The notes under the pieces: model-generated
Database searches by the model: none
Seen by the model: the letters and a program-made list of their open reading frames with translations, nothing else
Told to the model about the DNA's origin: nothing
NCBI GenBank assembly: GCA_964619055.1
Contig: CAZUDB010000001.1
Location: 87,953 to 151,952, forward strand
From: CAYVUM01 sp964619055
Lineage (GTDB): Bacteria > Pseudomonadota > Alphaproteobacteria > Rhodospirillales > Defluviicoccaceae
Direction: 5' to 3'
DNA length: 64,000 nt
Position numbers and translations under genes: made by a program
Shown here: positions 1 through 8,801 of the stretch, piece by piece
How the letters are laid out: each line of letters begins with the position of its first letter
How positions within the stretch are numbered: position 1 is the first letter of the stretch

Positions 1-98
1 CATCGACGACCCGGGCCATCAGGGCGGGCGTCAACCGCTGGGTCTACACGCCACGCGGCTATGCGGTGCAATCGGCCACCGCGGAGGTATCACCGTGA
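1..98 (+). CDS. cobJ: Precorrin-3B C17-methyltransferase, C-terminal end (partial)
   Basis: Only the last 31 codons are inside the window; the reading frame enters at base 3 and stops with TGA at 96-98. The tail reads STTR...RWVYTPRGY, which resembles the C-terminus of CobJ/CbiH-type precorrin-3B C17-methyltransferases (a '(N/S)STTR ... YTPRGY' ending). The stop overlaps the GTG start of cobM in the arrangement GTGA, so the two are translationally coupled in one cobalamin operon. Identification rests on a short tail and on context, so it is tentative. Confidence 0.6.
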   Translation, partial: STTRAIRAGVNRWVYTPRGYAVQSATAEVSP

Positions 99-871
99 CG
101 GTACACTTCATCGGCGCCGGGCCCGGCGCGCCGGACCTGATCACCCTGCGGGGGCTCAATCTAATCCGCCGATGCCCGGTATGCCTCTTCGCCGGCTCGC
201 TGGTGCCGCGGGAAGTCGTGGCCGAAGCCCCGCCGGGTGCCCGGGTGGTCGACACCGCCCCCCTTCATTTGGACCAGATCATCGAAGAGATGGAACAAGC
301 GACGACGGCCGGACAGGACGTGGCGCGCGTCCATTCTGGAGATCCATCCCTGTATGGCGCTATCGCGGAGCAGATGCGTCGGCTCGATGCGCTCACCATC
401 AGCTATGATGTCACCCCCGGTGTGCCGGCCTACGCAGCCACCGCAGCAGCCCTGAAGCGCGAGTTAACACTGCCGGATGTCGCCCAGACGGTGGTGCTAA
501 CCCGAACCGCAACCCGTTCATCGGCCATGCCGAAGGGAGAGAGCCTGTCGCGTCTGGGTGCGACCGGCGCCACGCTCGCCATTCACCTTTCGATCACCAA
601 CTTGGCCGCCGTGATCCGGGAGTTGATCCCACACTACGGCCCCGATTGCCCCGTTGTCGTCGCCTACCGAGTGTCGTGGCCCGATGAGCAGTTTATTCGC
701 GCGACGCTCGCCACCGTCCGGGAACCGGTCAAGGCTGCGGGCCTGACGCGCACGGCGCTGATTCTGGTGGGCCCGGTGCTCGCCGAAGCGGACTTTGCGG
801 AGAGCCGCCTCTACGCCGCCGACCACCATCACGCGCTACGACCAAGCAGTAGCCGAGGTGGCGCGGCTTAG
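95..871 (+). CDS. cobM: Precorrin-4 C11-methyltransferase CobM/CbiF
   Basis: A 258-residue SAM-dependent tetrapyrrole methylase that methylates C-11 of precorrin-4 (or the cobalt form) in corrin ring synthesis in the cytoplasm. The N-terminus VHFIGAGPGAPDLITLRG is the glycine-rich SAM-binding loop typical of CobM. The segments VHSGDPSLYGA and TPGVPAYAATAA are the other methylase family motifs. Length matches the family (about 250-260). The GTG start overlaps the upstream stop by GTGA. The 3' end converges on cobK and shares the tetramer TTAG (868-871), so both stop codons overlap. Confidence 0.95.
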   Translation: MTVHFIGAGPGAPDLITLRGLNLIRRCPVCLFAGSLVPREVVAEAPPGARVVDTAPLHLDQIIEEMEQATTAGQDVARVHSGDPSLYGAIAEQMRRLDALTISYDVTPGVPAYAATAAALKRELTLPDVAQTVVLTRTATRSSAMPKGESLSRLGATGATLAIHLSITNLAAVIRELIPHYGPDCPVVVAYRVSWPDEQFIRATLATVREPVKAAGLTRTALILVGPVLAEADFAESRLYAADHHHALRPSSSRGGAA

Positions 872-1623
872 CGCCCCAAGTCGAGCGCACTTACCCAGCT
901 AAGCGCCTCCTCTACCGTTTGCACGATTGGCCCCGGCGGCGGCGGCGGGCGGCGAACCAGCAACACGCGAAGCCTCAACGACCGCGCCGCCGCCAGCTTG
1001 GCCTCGGTGGCACCGCCGGAATTCTTGGCCACGAGCGTATCGATGCGGTGACTGTGCATCAGGGCGCGCTCACCGCTTTCAGAAAATGGCGGCCGGGCGA
1101 CAATGGTCTCATACTGATTTAGCGGCAGCGGGCGGACCGGCCGCTCGAACAGCCGGACCAGCAACCACACGCGCTCCAAGCCTTCAAACGGCTGAAGACC
1201 GCCGGAGCCGACGGCAAGAAATGCCCGGCGGGAGATCTGCGGTAGCCGCTCAGCGGCCTCGCGCAGATCGGCCAGATCCTCCCATGTATCTTGGTCCCCG
1301 GGTCGCCAAGGCGGCCGGATGAGCACGAGGCGCGGCACACCGGCATGTGCAGCAGCGATGACAGCATTGTGCGAGATCCCTTCTGCAAACGGGTGGGTGG
1401 CATCGATGATGGCATCGATCCGTTCATGCCGCAGAAAGGAGGCCATCGCCGACACCCCACCGAAGCCGCCAACGCGAACGCGTCCTGGCACTACCGTCGT
1501 CGGACCCAGCCGCCCGGCCAATGACGTAGTGATCTCCAGCGCCGCTCCGGCATGGTCGTTCACAGCATAGGCCAGCGCTGCAGCCTCTGCGGTTCCGCCC
1601 AGGATCAGGAGGCGCCTGCCCAT
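868..1623 (-). CDS. cobK: Precorrin-6A (cobalt-precorrin-6A) reductase CobK
   Basis: A 251-residue NAD(P)H-dependent reductase that reduces a double bond of the corrin macrocycle after ring contraction. MGRRLLILGGTAEAAALA is the N-terminal nucleotide-binding loop. IDATHPFAEGIS and the C-terminal VAKNSGGATEAKLAAAR are family hallmarks. The frame is open far upstream, but the ATG at 1621-1623 is chosen because it directly precedes the LILGGT motif and avoids running into cbiD. It lies 16 bases after the cbiD stop in the same operon. The stop overlaps the convergent cobM stop by four bases. Confidence 0.93.
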   Translation of the reverse strand: MGRRLLILGGTAEAAALAYAVNDHAGAALEITTSLAGRLGPTTVVPGRVRVGGFGGVSAMASFLRHERIDAIIDATHPFAEGISHNAVIAAAHAGVPRLVLIRPPWRPGDQDTWEDLADLREAAERLPQISRRAFLAVGSGGLQPFEGLERVWLLVRLFERPVRPLPLNQYETIVARPPFSESGERALMHSHRIDTLVAKNSGGATEAKLAAARSLRLRVLLVRRPPPPPGPIVQTVEEALSWVSALDLGR

Positions 1624-1639
1624 TGCTTCCGCGTGAGCC

Positions 1640-2752
1640 TTATGCCCCAATCTCGGCCACGATGCGTCCGTTGCGGTCAACAACGACCACGTCGAGCGCC
1701 ATGGACGCGTCCACACAGTCTTTGGCGATCCTTTGGGCATCGCGACCAATAGCGTCCGCCAACGCAACGTCCTCAGCGGCAGCGAGAGCAAGCACGTGGG
1801 CCGCCGCTGCGGCCGTCCTGGCAGCGTCAATAGCCGCTGCCGACCCCCCCACTTCCGCAAACCGGTCAGCCAGGCGATAGAAATCGACGCGCGATTTGGA
1901 CGAGTGAAGCAGCAGATGGCCTTGCGCCAACTTGACCAACTTGGCAAAGCCACCGGCAAGCGTCAGCCGTGGCACCGGATGCAGGCGCAAATATTTGAGG
2001 GTACCGCCCACAAAATCCCCCATGTCGATCAGCGCCGTATCAGCCAGGCCATGGTGGGCTTTTACGGCCGCTTCGGACGTGCTGCCCGTAGCCGCGGCCA
2101 AGTGCGACAAGCCGGCGGCCCGCGCGACGTCGATGCCGCGATGGATCGAGTGGATCCAAGACGCGCAGGAATAGGGCACGACAACGCCCGTCGTGCCCAG
2201 GATCGAGAGCCCGCCGACGACGCCGAGCCGGCCGTTCAGCGTGCGCTCCGCCAACGCCTCACCGCCCGGAATGGCGATGGTAACAATTGCGTCCGCGCGT
2301 GCACCATGGCGGGCGGCAACAGCGCTTACCGCCTCGGTGATCATAGCCCGCGGCACGGGATTTATAGCCGGCTCACCAACGGCCACGGGCAGGCCCGGCA
2401 AGGTTACAGTCCCTACCCCCTCTCCGGCCCGGAATCGGATACCGCTGCCCACGGGCAGGGGCTCCACCGTCACAACCACTTCCGAGCCGTGCGTGACATC
2501 CGGATCATCACCGGCATCCTTGATCACTGCGGCCGTGGCCCGGTGGTCGTCACTGCTCGACCATGCGATGGTGAGCGTCGCCGTCCCTCCGCGCGGAAGA
2601 CGTACCGTGACATGGGAAAGCACCTCACCGCCGAACAGCACCTCACCGGCCGCCATCGCCGCGGCCGTCGCGCATGTGCCCGTGGTCCAGCCGCGGCGAA
2701 GCGGTGCCGTGCCCGATGACACAGGAGCGTCGTTTTCAAACGCGTTGTCCAT
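1640..2752 (-). CDS. cbiD: Cobalt-precorrin-5B C1-methyltransferase CbiD
   Basis: A 370-residue protein that methylates C-1 of cobalt-precorrin-5B, the step characteristic of the cobalt-early (anaerobic) cobalamin route. RRGWTTGTCATAAAMAA is the CbiD N-terminal signature and GGLSILGTTGVV is a second conserved block. Length agrees with the family (360-380). It is the first gene of a minus-strand pair with cobK and is divergent from the SafE-like gene at 2891. The 138-base divergent spacer shows no B12-riboswitch core that I can recognise. Confidence 0.95.
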   Translation of the reverse strand: MDNAFENDAPVSSGTAPLRRGWTTGTCATAAAMAAGEVLFGGEVLSHVTVRLPRGGTATLTIAWSSSDDHRATAAVIKDAGDDPDVTHGSEVVVTVEPLPVGSGIRFRAGEGVGTVTLPGLPVAVGEPAINPVPRAMITEAVSAVAARHGARADAIVTIAIPGGEALAERTLNGRLGVVGGLSILGTTGVVVPYSCASWIHSIHRGIDVARAAGLSHLAAATGSTSEAAVKAHHGLADTALIDMGDFVGGTLKYLRLHPVPRLTLAGGFAKLVKLAQGHLLLHSSKSRVDFYRLADRFAEVGGSAAAIDAARTAAAAAHVLALAAAEDVALADAIGRDAQRIAKDCVDASMALDVVVVDRNGRIVAEIGA

Positions 2753-2890
2753 AGCCAGCTACAAGGGCGCAGGTGCGCTGCGTTGGCAAGCGCGGAAATT
2801 GACAATGGACGATAAGGGGATCAGGTGTTGTAAGACAGTTGAACACCGATAAAGAACCGTTGAGCGCACGAGCGGCGCTGATCCCCGGCC

Positions 2891-3667
2891 ATGGACCCGA
2901 ACCCACTCCTGGACACACTCGCCCTCGGCTTCGCTCATTGCCATGCGGTGGCTGTGGATCACGGCGAGCTGCTGGTTAGCCTGTTCATGGCGGGCTTGGT
3001 CGGCAGCATCGGCCACTGCGTGGGCATGTGCGGGCCGTTCGTCCTCGGCCAGACGGTCGCACGGCTGGAAGCGACCTCGGCCACCGAAATGCGGGAGTGG
3101 CATCGCCTCGCGGGTGCCGCTCTGGTTCCCTACCATCTGGGCCGATTGACAACCTACACGGCTCTCGGCGCCGCCGCCGCCGCCGTGGCCGGGGAGGTGA
3201 TTGACCTAACTGGGCTCAAATGGCTTTCGGCCATCCTTCTTGCCGCAGCGGCCCTGCTGTTCATCGGCTATGCCTTAGAGAGACTCGGGGTATCGTTATC
3301 CCGGCGGTCGAACCGTTCGTCGGCGGCGACCGGCTGGCTCAGCCGCCAAATTGCCGCGCGCGCCCGGCCGTTGTTTGCACGCCCCGTCGGCTGGCGTGGC
3401 TACGCACTCGGCATCGCGCTCGGGTTCATTCCCTGCGGGCTCTTGTACGGCGCGCTGGCGGCGGCGGCGGCCAGCGGGAGTGCTCTTTCCGGTGCCTTCG
3501 GCATGGCCGCCTTCGCTCTCGGCACGGTGCCGACCCTGATCGCCATCGGATGGGCCGGCCACGTGGCGGGCCAGCAATGGCGCGGCGTCGTTGCTCGCGT
3601 AACGCCGGTCCTGTTCTTGATCAACGCCGCGGCGCTAAGCTGGCTCGCTTGGTCCATGGTCGCCTAA
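2891..3667 (+). CDS. Sulfite exporter TauE/SafE (urease accessory UreH-like) family membrane protein
   Basis: A 258-residue polytopic membrane protein. The motif GSIGHCVGMCGPF near residue 40 and GFIPCGLLYGALAAAA near residue 180 are the paired Cys motifs of the UreH-like/DsbD_2 family. In other bacteria members sit next to cytochrome oxidase maturation (CcoGHIS) or metal-homeostasis genes and are proposed to move metal ions or thiol reducing equivalents. Six hydrophobic segments can be read. The gene is divergent from cbiD, so a role around cobalt or another metal is possible but only inferred from position. Substrate unknown. Confidence 0.8.
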   Translation: MDPNPLLDTLALGFAHCHAVAVDHGELLVSLFMAGLVGSIGHCVGMCGPFVLGQTVARLEATSATEMREWHRLAGAALVPYHLGRLTTYTALGAAAAAVAGEVIDLTGLKWLSAILLAAAALLFIGYALERLGVSLSRRSNRSSAATGWLSRQIAARARPLFARPVGWRGYALGIALGFIPCGLLYGALAAAAASGSALSGAFGMAAFALGTVPTLIAIGWAGHVAGQQWRGVVARVTPVLFLINAAALSWLAWSMVA

Positions 3668-3719
3668 TATCCGCCCCTGCGGCGATGGAATCGACCTCAA
3701 TGACGTGGGTGCTTTGACC

Positions 3720-4175
3720 ATGGCTGTTGCCATCCTGATCCTGAACGGTCCCAACCTGAACCTGCTCGGCAGTCGCGAGCCGACAATCTACGGCCGGACA
3801 ACGCTGGCGGATATCGAGCGTGATTGCACCGATGCGGCGCACGGGCTTGGGTTTTCAGCCGATTGCCGGCAGAGCAACCATGAGGGCACGCTGGTGGATT
3901 GGATCCACGAGGCCCAGGCGGAACACGCCGGCATCGTGCTGAACGCGGGCGCCTACACACATACTTCCATAGCGCTTCATGATGCTATCGCCGGTGTTCG
4001 GCTGCCCGTGATCGAGGTTCACATTTCCAACATTTACCGTCGCGAGGCGTTCCGCCACCGATCGTTGATCGCGCCCGTCGCGGTCGGTTCGATCGTTGGG
4101 TTTGGCGCTTTCGGCTACCGCCTCGCCCTGGAAGCGCTCGCCCACCATCTGGCTTCATCGGACGGTCGAGGATAA
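3720..4175 (+). CDS. aroQ: Type II 3-dehydroquinate dehydratase AroQ
   Basis: A 151-residue cytoplasmic enzyme that dehydrates 3-dehydroquinate in the shikimate pathway. LILNGPNLNLLGSREPTIYG carries the catalytic lid with its arginine and tyrosine. QSNHEGTLVDWIHEA, LNAGAYTHTS and IEVHISNIYRREAFRH (catalytic His and conserved Asn) are all present, so the active site is complete. The ATG at 3720 is used because the upstream in-frame GTG at 3705 adds only five non-conserved residues. Length is normal for the dodecameric type II family. Confidence 0.96.
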   Translation: MAVAILILNGPNLNLLGSREPTIYGRTTLADIERDCTDAAHGLGFSADCRQSNHEGTLVDWIHEAQAEHAGIVLNAGAYTHTSIALHDAIAGVRLPVIEVHISNIYRREAFRHRSLIAPVAVGSIVGFGAFGYRLALEALAHHLASSDGRG

Positions 4176-4199
4176 CGCGCGACCAAGCCACGATCACCG

Positions 4200-4976
4200 C
4201 TACTGCACTTGGGTAAGACGCAGCAACGGCAGGCCGCTCTCGTCGCTCAAATACAGGAATGGCTCCTCAACGTAGACCGATCGGGCCTCCTCCAGCGCTC
4301 GCAGAAAGGCCGCCTCCTGGTTCATGACGGCCGGAGGACACATCCGCGGTGTCACGGCGAACGGCCCCATGGTCATGCCACTCTCGTTGACCGACAGGGT
4401 GCCAGTGAACCGATTGCAGCCACCGGAGCCGTGAACGCCGCCATCCTCATCGAAGGCGAGCGTGGTCTGCACGATATCCAAGACGCCTTTGCCGGCGATG
4501 TCCTCCACCAGCCACGTGGTACCGGCCGGTGGCAGATTGGCATCCTGAGATCGGCCTGGCCGCCGCACTTTCTCCATCATCACCAGCGCCCAGTCCCTGC
4601 CTTCGAGCTTCAGGATCGGGTGGGCGCCAATGCTGCTAAATGCCACCTGACCGTCGACAAGCAAGGATGCACGGACGCCATAGGTCCGATTCGTTACGAC
4701 GATCTCGGGGTCATAGAGGAGGCCGAAGGGGATCGGTCTCTCGGCCCCAGGCTTGATCAGAATGCTGGCGAGGACTGTGTCAACGGCCGCCGCATCGGCA
4801 ATGCTGACCAATTCTACCTTAAGAAGCGCGTCCTTGGGGACGAGGTCCCGTTCGCGATAAGTTGCACCACCGTCAAGTGTGGCCAAATCCGCCAGTGCCT
4901 TCGACACACCAAACCCCAGTGTAAGGACAAAGCCGGCGCATAACATGGCAGGTCGCCGCCTCGAAGATCTGGGCAT
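4200..4976 (-). CDS. YbaY-type lipoprotein domain fused to META/HslJ domain, exported
   Basis: A 258-residue protein with an N-terminal signal-like stretch (basic residues, then a hydrophobic run ending near ALADLATL). No lipobox Cys is obvious. Residues about 35-140 resemble the YbaY/YscW pilotin-like domain (Y-R-E-R-D-L-V-P-K-D-A-L-L-K-V-E-L spaced as in that family, and the later P-I-P-F-G-L-L-Y-D). Residues about 150-255 are a META domain, with TTWLVEDIAGKGV, GSGGCNRFTGTL and CPPAVMNQEAAFLRAL. Both domains occur in outer-membrane stress proteins; HslJ is linked to novobiocin resistance. It follows the YbjQ gene by 10 bases in the same direction. Start is uncertain: ATG at 4976 or at 4946. 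Confidence 0.75.
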   Translation of the reverse strand: MPRSSRRRPAMLCAGFVLTLGFGVSKALADLATLDGGATYRERDLVPKDALLKVELVSIADAAAVDTVLASILIKPGAERPIPFGLLYDPEIVVTNRTYGVRASLLVDGQVAFSSIGAHPILKLEGRDWALVMMEKVRRPGRSQDANLPPAGTTWLVEDIAGKGVLDIVQTTLAFDEDGGVHGSGGCNRFTGTLSVNESGMTMGPFAVTPRMCPPAVMNQEAAFLRALEEARSVYVEEPFLYLSDESGLPLLRLTQVQ

Positions 4977-4986
4977 TCTGAAAATT

Positions 4987-5310
4987 CTATTTCAACCGAA
5001 CGGCGGTACCGTTGGCACACACCATCAACATGGACTTACCCTCGCCGGCCAAGTGCTGGTAGTCCAGATCGGCTCCCACTACGGCGTCGGCGCCAAGACT
5101 TTCCGCTTGCGCCACCATTTCGCTGATGGCCAACTCGCGCGCTTTCTGTAGCTCGGACTCGTAGGTGCCGGCGCGGCCACTGACCAATTCTCGAATACCC
5201 CCGATGAAGTCGCGGAACACACTGGTGCCCATGATCGCCTCTCCGCCGACGATGCCGATATAGGTGACGATCGGTTGCCCTTCGATCGTGGGTGTGGTTA
5301 CGACGATCAT
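4987..5310 (-). CDS. YbjQ family (UPF0145) putative heavy-metal-binding protein
   Basis: A 107-residue small cytoplasmic protein of the YbjQ family. TTPTIEGQPIVTYIGIVGGE at the N-terminus and the block AQAESLGADAVVGADLDYQ are diagnostic. Members form pentamers and are annotated as putative metal binders, without an established reaction. The ATG at 5308-5310 has a strong GGGGAG ribosome site eight bases upstream, which decides it over the longer open frame. It leads a two-gene unit with the YbaY-META gene. Confidence 0.88.
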   Translation of the reverse strand: MIVVTTPTIEGQPIVTYIGIVGGEAIMGTSVFRDFIGGIRELVSGRAGTYESELQKARELAISEMVAQAESLGADAVVGADLDYQHLAGEGKSMLMVCANGTAVRLK

Positions 5311-5392
5311 GGCGCGCTCCCCAGGCGACAGCCGGTGACCCCACACGGTAGCATACTTTCGGCCGCGCCGGTCGCAAAGGCCCCACCTTGTC

Positions 5393-6772
5393 TCAGCTTG
5401 GCAGCGGAAGCGCCTCAGCCTCGAGTGCGGCCGTCTGACGGGCGCGCAGGGCCTCTGCGTCGAAACCATCGATCAGTCCATGGAACATCTGATGCCAGTT
5501 TACTTCCGCTCGAAGGCGGGTGAATACGCTGCCCAGTCCGATGGCCGCACGATCCATCAGTACGAACTCCCGTGGTGGCGTCACACCACCGACGCGCCGA
5601 AGCTCCGCATGCACTTTGGCCAGAACTTCTGCGCCATATTGGCTTCCACCTTCATTCTGAATGGGCTGTACCCGATCCTCCATAAGCGGGCGATACAGAA
5701 ACGAGGCCCACTGGTTAAGGATCTCGATCAGTTCGTGGTTGATGTTGTCGAAGCCCCAGATTTCGTAGGCATGCACGGCCATGTCTTGGTCATTGGTCCG
5801 AAGCGCGTGATACAGATGAATTACGGCGCCCACAAACTCCGGCGTGAACATTCGAACACAACCAAAGTCAAGCAAGTTTAGGCTGCCGTCGGCTCGAACG
5901 GCATAGTTGCCCAGGTGCGGATCACCATGGATGACGCCATACCCGTAAAATGGCACATACCATGCCGTGAACATGTTGCGGGCAATCGTGTTGCGACACT
6001 CGATATCCCGATCGACCATATCGAGCAGCGGGTCGCCATCGAGCCATGTCATGGTGAGAAGCCGCCGCGTGCTGAGATCCTCGACCGGCTCCGGCACATG
6101 GACGCGATCCTTAGCTTCGGTGAGCATGCGACCATACAGGCGCATGTTGCGCGCCTCCCGGTCGTAGTCCAACTCTTCGCGCAGCCGTTCCGAAAGTTCC
6201 GTGTGGACCTTCCGCGGGTCCAGCGCCTTGTCGTAGCGCCGGTAAATGGAGAATACCAACTTGAGCTGCGCCAAGTCCGCCTCCACTGCGGCGCCCATGT
6301 CCGGGTACTGCAGCTTGCAGGCGAGCGAGCGGCCCCCATGGTCCGTTGCCCGATGCACCTGGCCGAGGGAGGCCGCCGCCGCGGCGTGGTGCTCAAATGA
6401 ACCGAACTTGGCCAGCCAGCCCGGGCCCAGTTCGGATGTCATACGGCGCTTGACAAAAGCCCAGCCCATGGATGGCGCATTGTGCTGCAACTGACGCAGC
6501 TGTTCGGCATACTCCTCCGGCATGACGTCGGGGATGGTTGCGAGGATTTGAGCAACCTTCATCAGCGGACCTTTAAGACTACCTAAGGCCTGCTTCAAGT
6601 CGGTCGCGTGATCCAACTGGTCGAGCGGCAGGCCAAGAAAGCGGTTGCCGGCGAACCGTGCTGCAACGGTTCCAACAGACGTTCCGACACGCGCATAACG
6701 CATCATACGTCCGCCGAAGGAATTCTCGTCGGACAGAGACGATGTTGGTGCACTGACGGCGGTATCGGTCAT
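5393..6772 (-). CDS. ABC1/UbiB-family atypical kinase (ADCK-like)
   Basis: A 459-residue protein of the UbiB/ABC1/ADCK family of atypical kinase-like ATPases, whose bacterial and mitochondrial members support ubiquinone synthesis. Visible motifs are LGSLKGPLMKVAQILA (KxGQ-like region), the alanine-rich loop AAAASLGQVHRA, the invariant lysine in ACKLQYP, HGDPHLGNYAV (catalytic Asp loop) and LLDFGCVR (DFG-like metal site). ATG at 6772 is preferred because GGGAG lies eight bases upstream; an upstream GTG at 6868 would extend it by 32 basic residues. It lies just after pepF on the same strand. Substrate is not determined by the sequence. Confidence 0.88.
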   Translation of the reverse strand: MTDTAVSAPTSSLSDENSFGGRMMRYARVGTSVGTVAARFAGNRFLGLPLDQLDHATDLKQALGSLKGPLMKVAQILATIPDVMPEEYAEQLRQLQHNAPSMGWAFVKRRMTSELGPGWLAKFGSFEHHAAAAASLGQVHRATDHGGRSLACKLQYPDMGAAVEADLAQLKLVFSIYRRYDKALDPRKVHTELSERLREELDYDREARNMRLYGRMLTEAKDRVHVPEPVEDLSTRRLLTMTWLDGDPLLDMVDRDIECRNTIARNMFTAWYVPFYGYGVIHGDPHLGNYAVRADGSLNLLDFGCVRMFTPEFVGAVIHLYHALRTNDQDMAVHAYEIWGFDNINHELIEILNQWASFLYRPLMEDRVQPIQNEGGSQYGAEVLAKVHAELRRVGGVTPPREFVLMDRAAIGLGSVFTRLRAEVNWHQMFHGLIDGFDAEALRARQTAALEAEALPLPS

Positions 6773-6870
6773 GGTCTGTCTCCCAGTTTCACCGCCGTCA
6801 GTACGGGGTTTCGGGGTGCGCCGATCAGAGGCCCCCTGATCAAATCCGTCGGCCGAACGATTCGCCACGA

Positions 6871-8673
6871 TCAGCCGATCCCTTCCAACTCATCGATCAG
6901 TGCGCCGATCACGTTCAAACCTCGCTGCCAAAAGGCGGGGTCGCTGGCGTTCAATCCGAAGGGGGCCAGAAGCTCGCGATGTCGGAGTGTCCCACCGGCA
7001 GTCAACAGTTCGATGTACTCATCACAAAACCCCGGCATACCTTCCTGATACACTTGGTAAAGTGAATTCACCAGACAGTCGCCAAAGGCGTACGCATATA
7101 CGTAAAAGGGAGAATGAACAAAATGCGGCACATACGCCCAATAGTGCCGATACTCATCCGTAAAGCGGAACGCAGGGCCTAAGCTTTCGCTTTGGACCCG
7201 CAACCATATTTCGCCCAGACGCTCACTTGAAAGCTCACCTTCGACACGCTCGCGGTGTACTGCCTTTTCAAAGTTGAAAAAGGCGATTTGGCGGACCACC
7301 GTGTTCAACATGTCCTCGACCTTTCCGGCGAGCATGCGCCGACGCCGGTCCGGATCGCTCTCACCGTCGATGAGATCGCGAAACACCAGCATCTCGCCAA
7401 AAACGGACGCTGTTTCGGCCAAGGTCAAAGGCGTATCGGACATGAGCAGCCCCTGCCGTCCGGCGAGGATTTGATGAACGCCATGGCCCAACTCGTGGGC
7501 GAGCGTCATGACATCGCGGGGCCGGCCGTAGAAATTCAACAGGATAAACGGATGAGCCGATGGCACCGTTGGGTGAGCGAAAGCGCCCGGGTCCTTGCCA
7601 GGACCCGGCGTGGCATCGATCCAGTTTTCTTGGAAGAACCGCTCTGCGATTTCGGCCAGCCGGGGATCGAAGCGACCGAACGCCGTCAGCACGCTTTCCT
7701 TGGCCTCGGCCCACGAGAAGTGGCGTTCCGATCCGCCTGGAAGTGGCGCATTGCGATCCCAGTAGTCTAGGACATCGCGACCGAACCAGCACGCCTTCTT
7801 AGCGTAATAGCGATGCGATAGCTGCTCATGGCTCGCCTGGACGGCCTCGACTAGCGCATCCACGACATCATCTTCGACCCGATTGGACAGATTTCGGAAA
7901 CTGGTGGGCGTGGGGTAGTGGCGGAGCCGATCCTCTACCTCCTTCTCCTTGGCCAACGTGTTGGTGATGAGTGCGAACAATTCAATCTCATCACCAAAGC
8001 CGTTGCCGATGGCGTGGGCCGCCATACGGCGCACCTCTCCATCAGGGTGCGACAGCCGGTTAAGCGCATCGGACAAGGTCGAAGTGGCGCCATCGACGGT
8101 GAACCGCATGCGTGCAATGGTCTGCTCGAACAGGCGGACCCAAGCATTGCGTCCCACCACGGATTTCTCGTGAATAACAGTCTCCACCTCGTCGGACAAC
8201 TGGTGGGGCCGGAAGACGCGGGAGTCGCGCAACCAAGGCGAGTAACGGCCCGTCGCCGGATCTTCGAGTTGGTACGCCAGCGTCGCATCGTCGATGCGAT
8301 TGAGTTCCAGACAGAAGAACAGCGTGTCCGTGGTGATCGCGTTGAATCGTTCTTGAATGGATTGCAGGAATCGCGCGTTGGCCGGGTCGCCCATGTCACC
8401 GGCAAAAACGAGTTGGGCGTAGCTAAGCACCTTATTGAGCCGTTCGCTAATGTCCTCATAGCATGCGAGGGCTTGGCCCAACTCCGCACCGCTCAGACTC
8501 GCCAAGCGCTCCGCATAGTCAGCGCGAAATGCAGCCGCCAAGCCCCCCGTCGTCTCAAGATCAGCCGTGAGCGCCGGGTCGTCCGGGCCGGCATATAAAT
8601 CTGCGAGGTTCCATCGCGGAATGACCTGTGATGTCGACGACGGATCGCGAGGGGCATCAAATGCGGCTGGCAT
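6871..8673 (-). CDS. pepF: M3 family oligoendopeptidase F
   Basis: A 600-residue cytoplasmic zinc metallopeptidase of family M3. The motif TLAHELGHGVHQ supplies the HExxH zinc ligands, and a downstream TLAETASVFGE supplies the third (Glu) ligand. N-terminal PRWNLADLYAG is typical of PepF/M3B. It degrades short oligopeptides. ATG at 8673 is chosen over ATG at 8700 because GGAGAAACC sits directly upstream. It is divergent from the acyl-CoA synthetase gene, with promoters for both expected in 8674-8801. Confidence 0.94.
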   Translation of the reverse strand: MPAAFDAPRDPSSTSQVIPRWNLADLYAGPDDPALTADLETTGGLAAAFRADYAERLASLSGAELGQALACYEDISERLNKVLSYAQLVFAGDMGDPANARFLQSIQERFNAITTDTLFFCLELNRIDDATLAYQLEDPATGRYSPWLRDSRVFRPHQLSDEVETVIHEKSVVGRNAWVRLFEQTIARMRFTVDGATSTLSDALNRLSHPDGEVRRMAAHAIGNGFGDEIELFALITNTLAKEKEVEDRLRHYPTPTSFRNLSNRVEDDVVDALVEAVQASHEQLSHRYYAKKACWFGRDVLDYWDRNAPLPGGSERHFSWAEAKESVLTAFGRFDPRLAEIAERFFQENWIDATPGPGKDPGAFAHPTVPSAHPFILLNFYGRPRDVMTLAHELGHGVHQILAGRQGLLMSDTPLTLAETASVFGEMLVFRDLIDGESDPDRRRRMLAGKVEDMLNTVVRQIAFFNFEKAVHRERVEGELSSERLGEIWLRVQSESLGPAFRFTDEYRHYWAYVPHFVHSPFYVYAYAFGDCLVNSLYQVYQEGMPGFCDEYIELLTAGGTLRHRELLAPFGLNASDPAFWQRGLNVIGALIDELEGIG

Positions 8674-8801
8674 TGGTTTCTCCAGTATCACTCGCGCCAT
8701 ATATTGGGCCTGAGGTTGCGAGCCAACAAGGCATGTCAGCGGAACGACCCCGCGCAGCCGGACGGCGAGTCAACGAGGATTCAAACTGGAGTGATGCCCC
8801 A

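Noticed and set aside
1119..2752. Long open frames opposite cobK and cbiD and throughout the ribosomal operon
   Set aside because: They are third-position GC shadows of confident genes without motifs or ribosome sites.
2753..2890. Cobalamin riboswitch between cbiD and the SafE-like gene
   Set aside because: I could not find a B12-box-like core in either direction in 138 bases.
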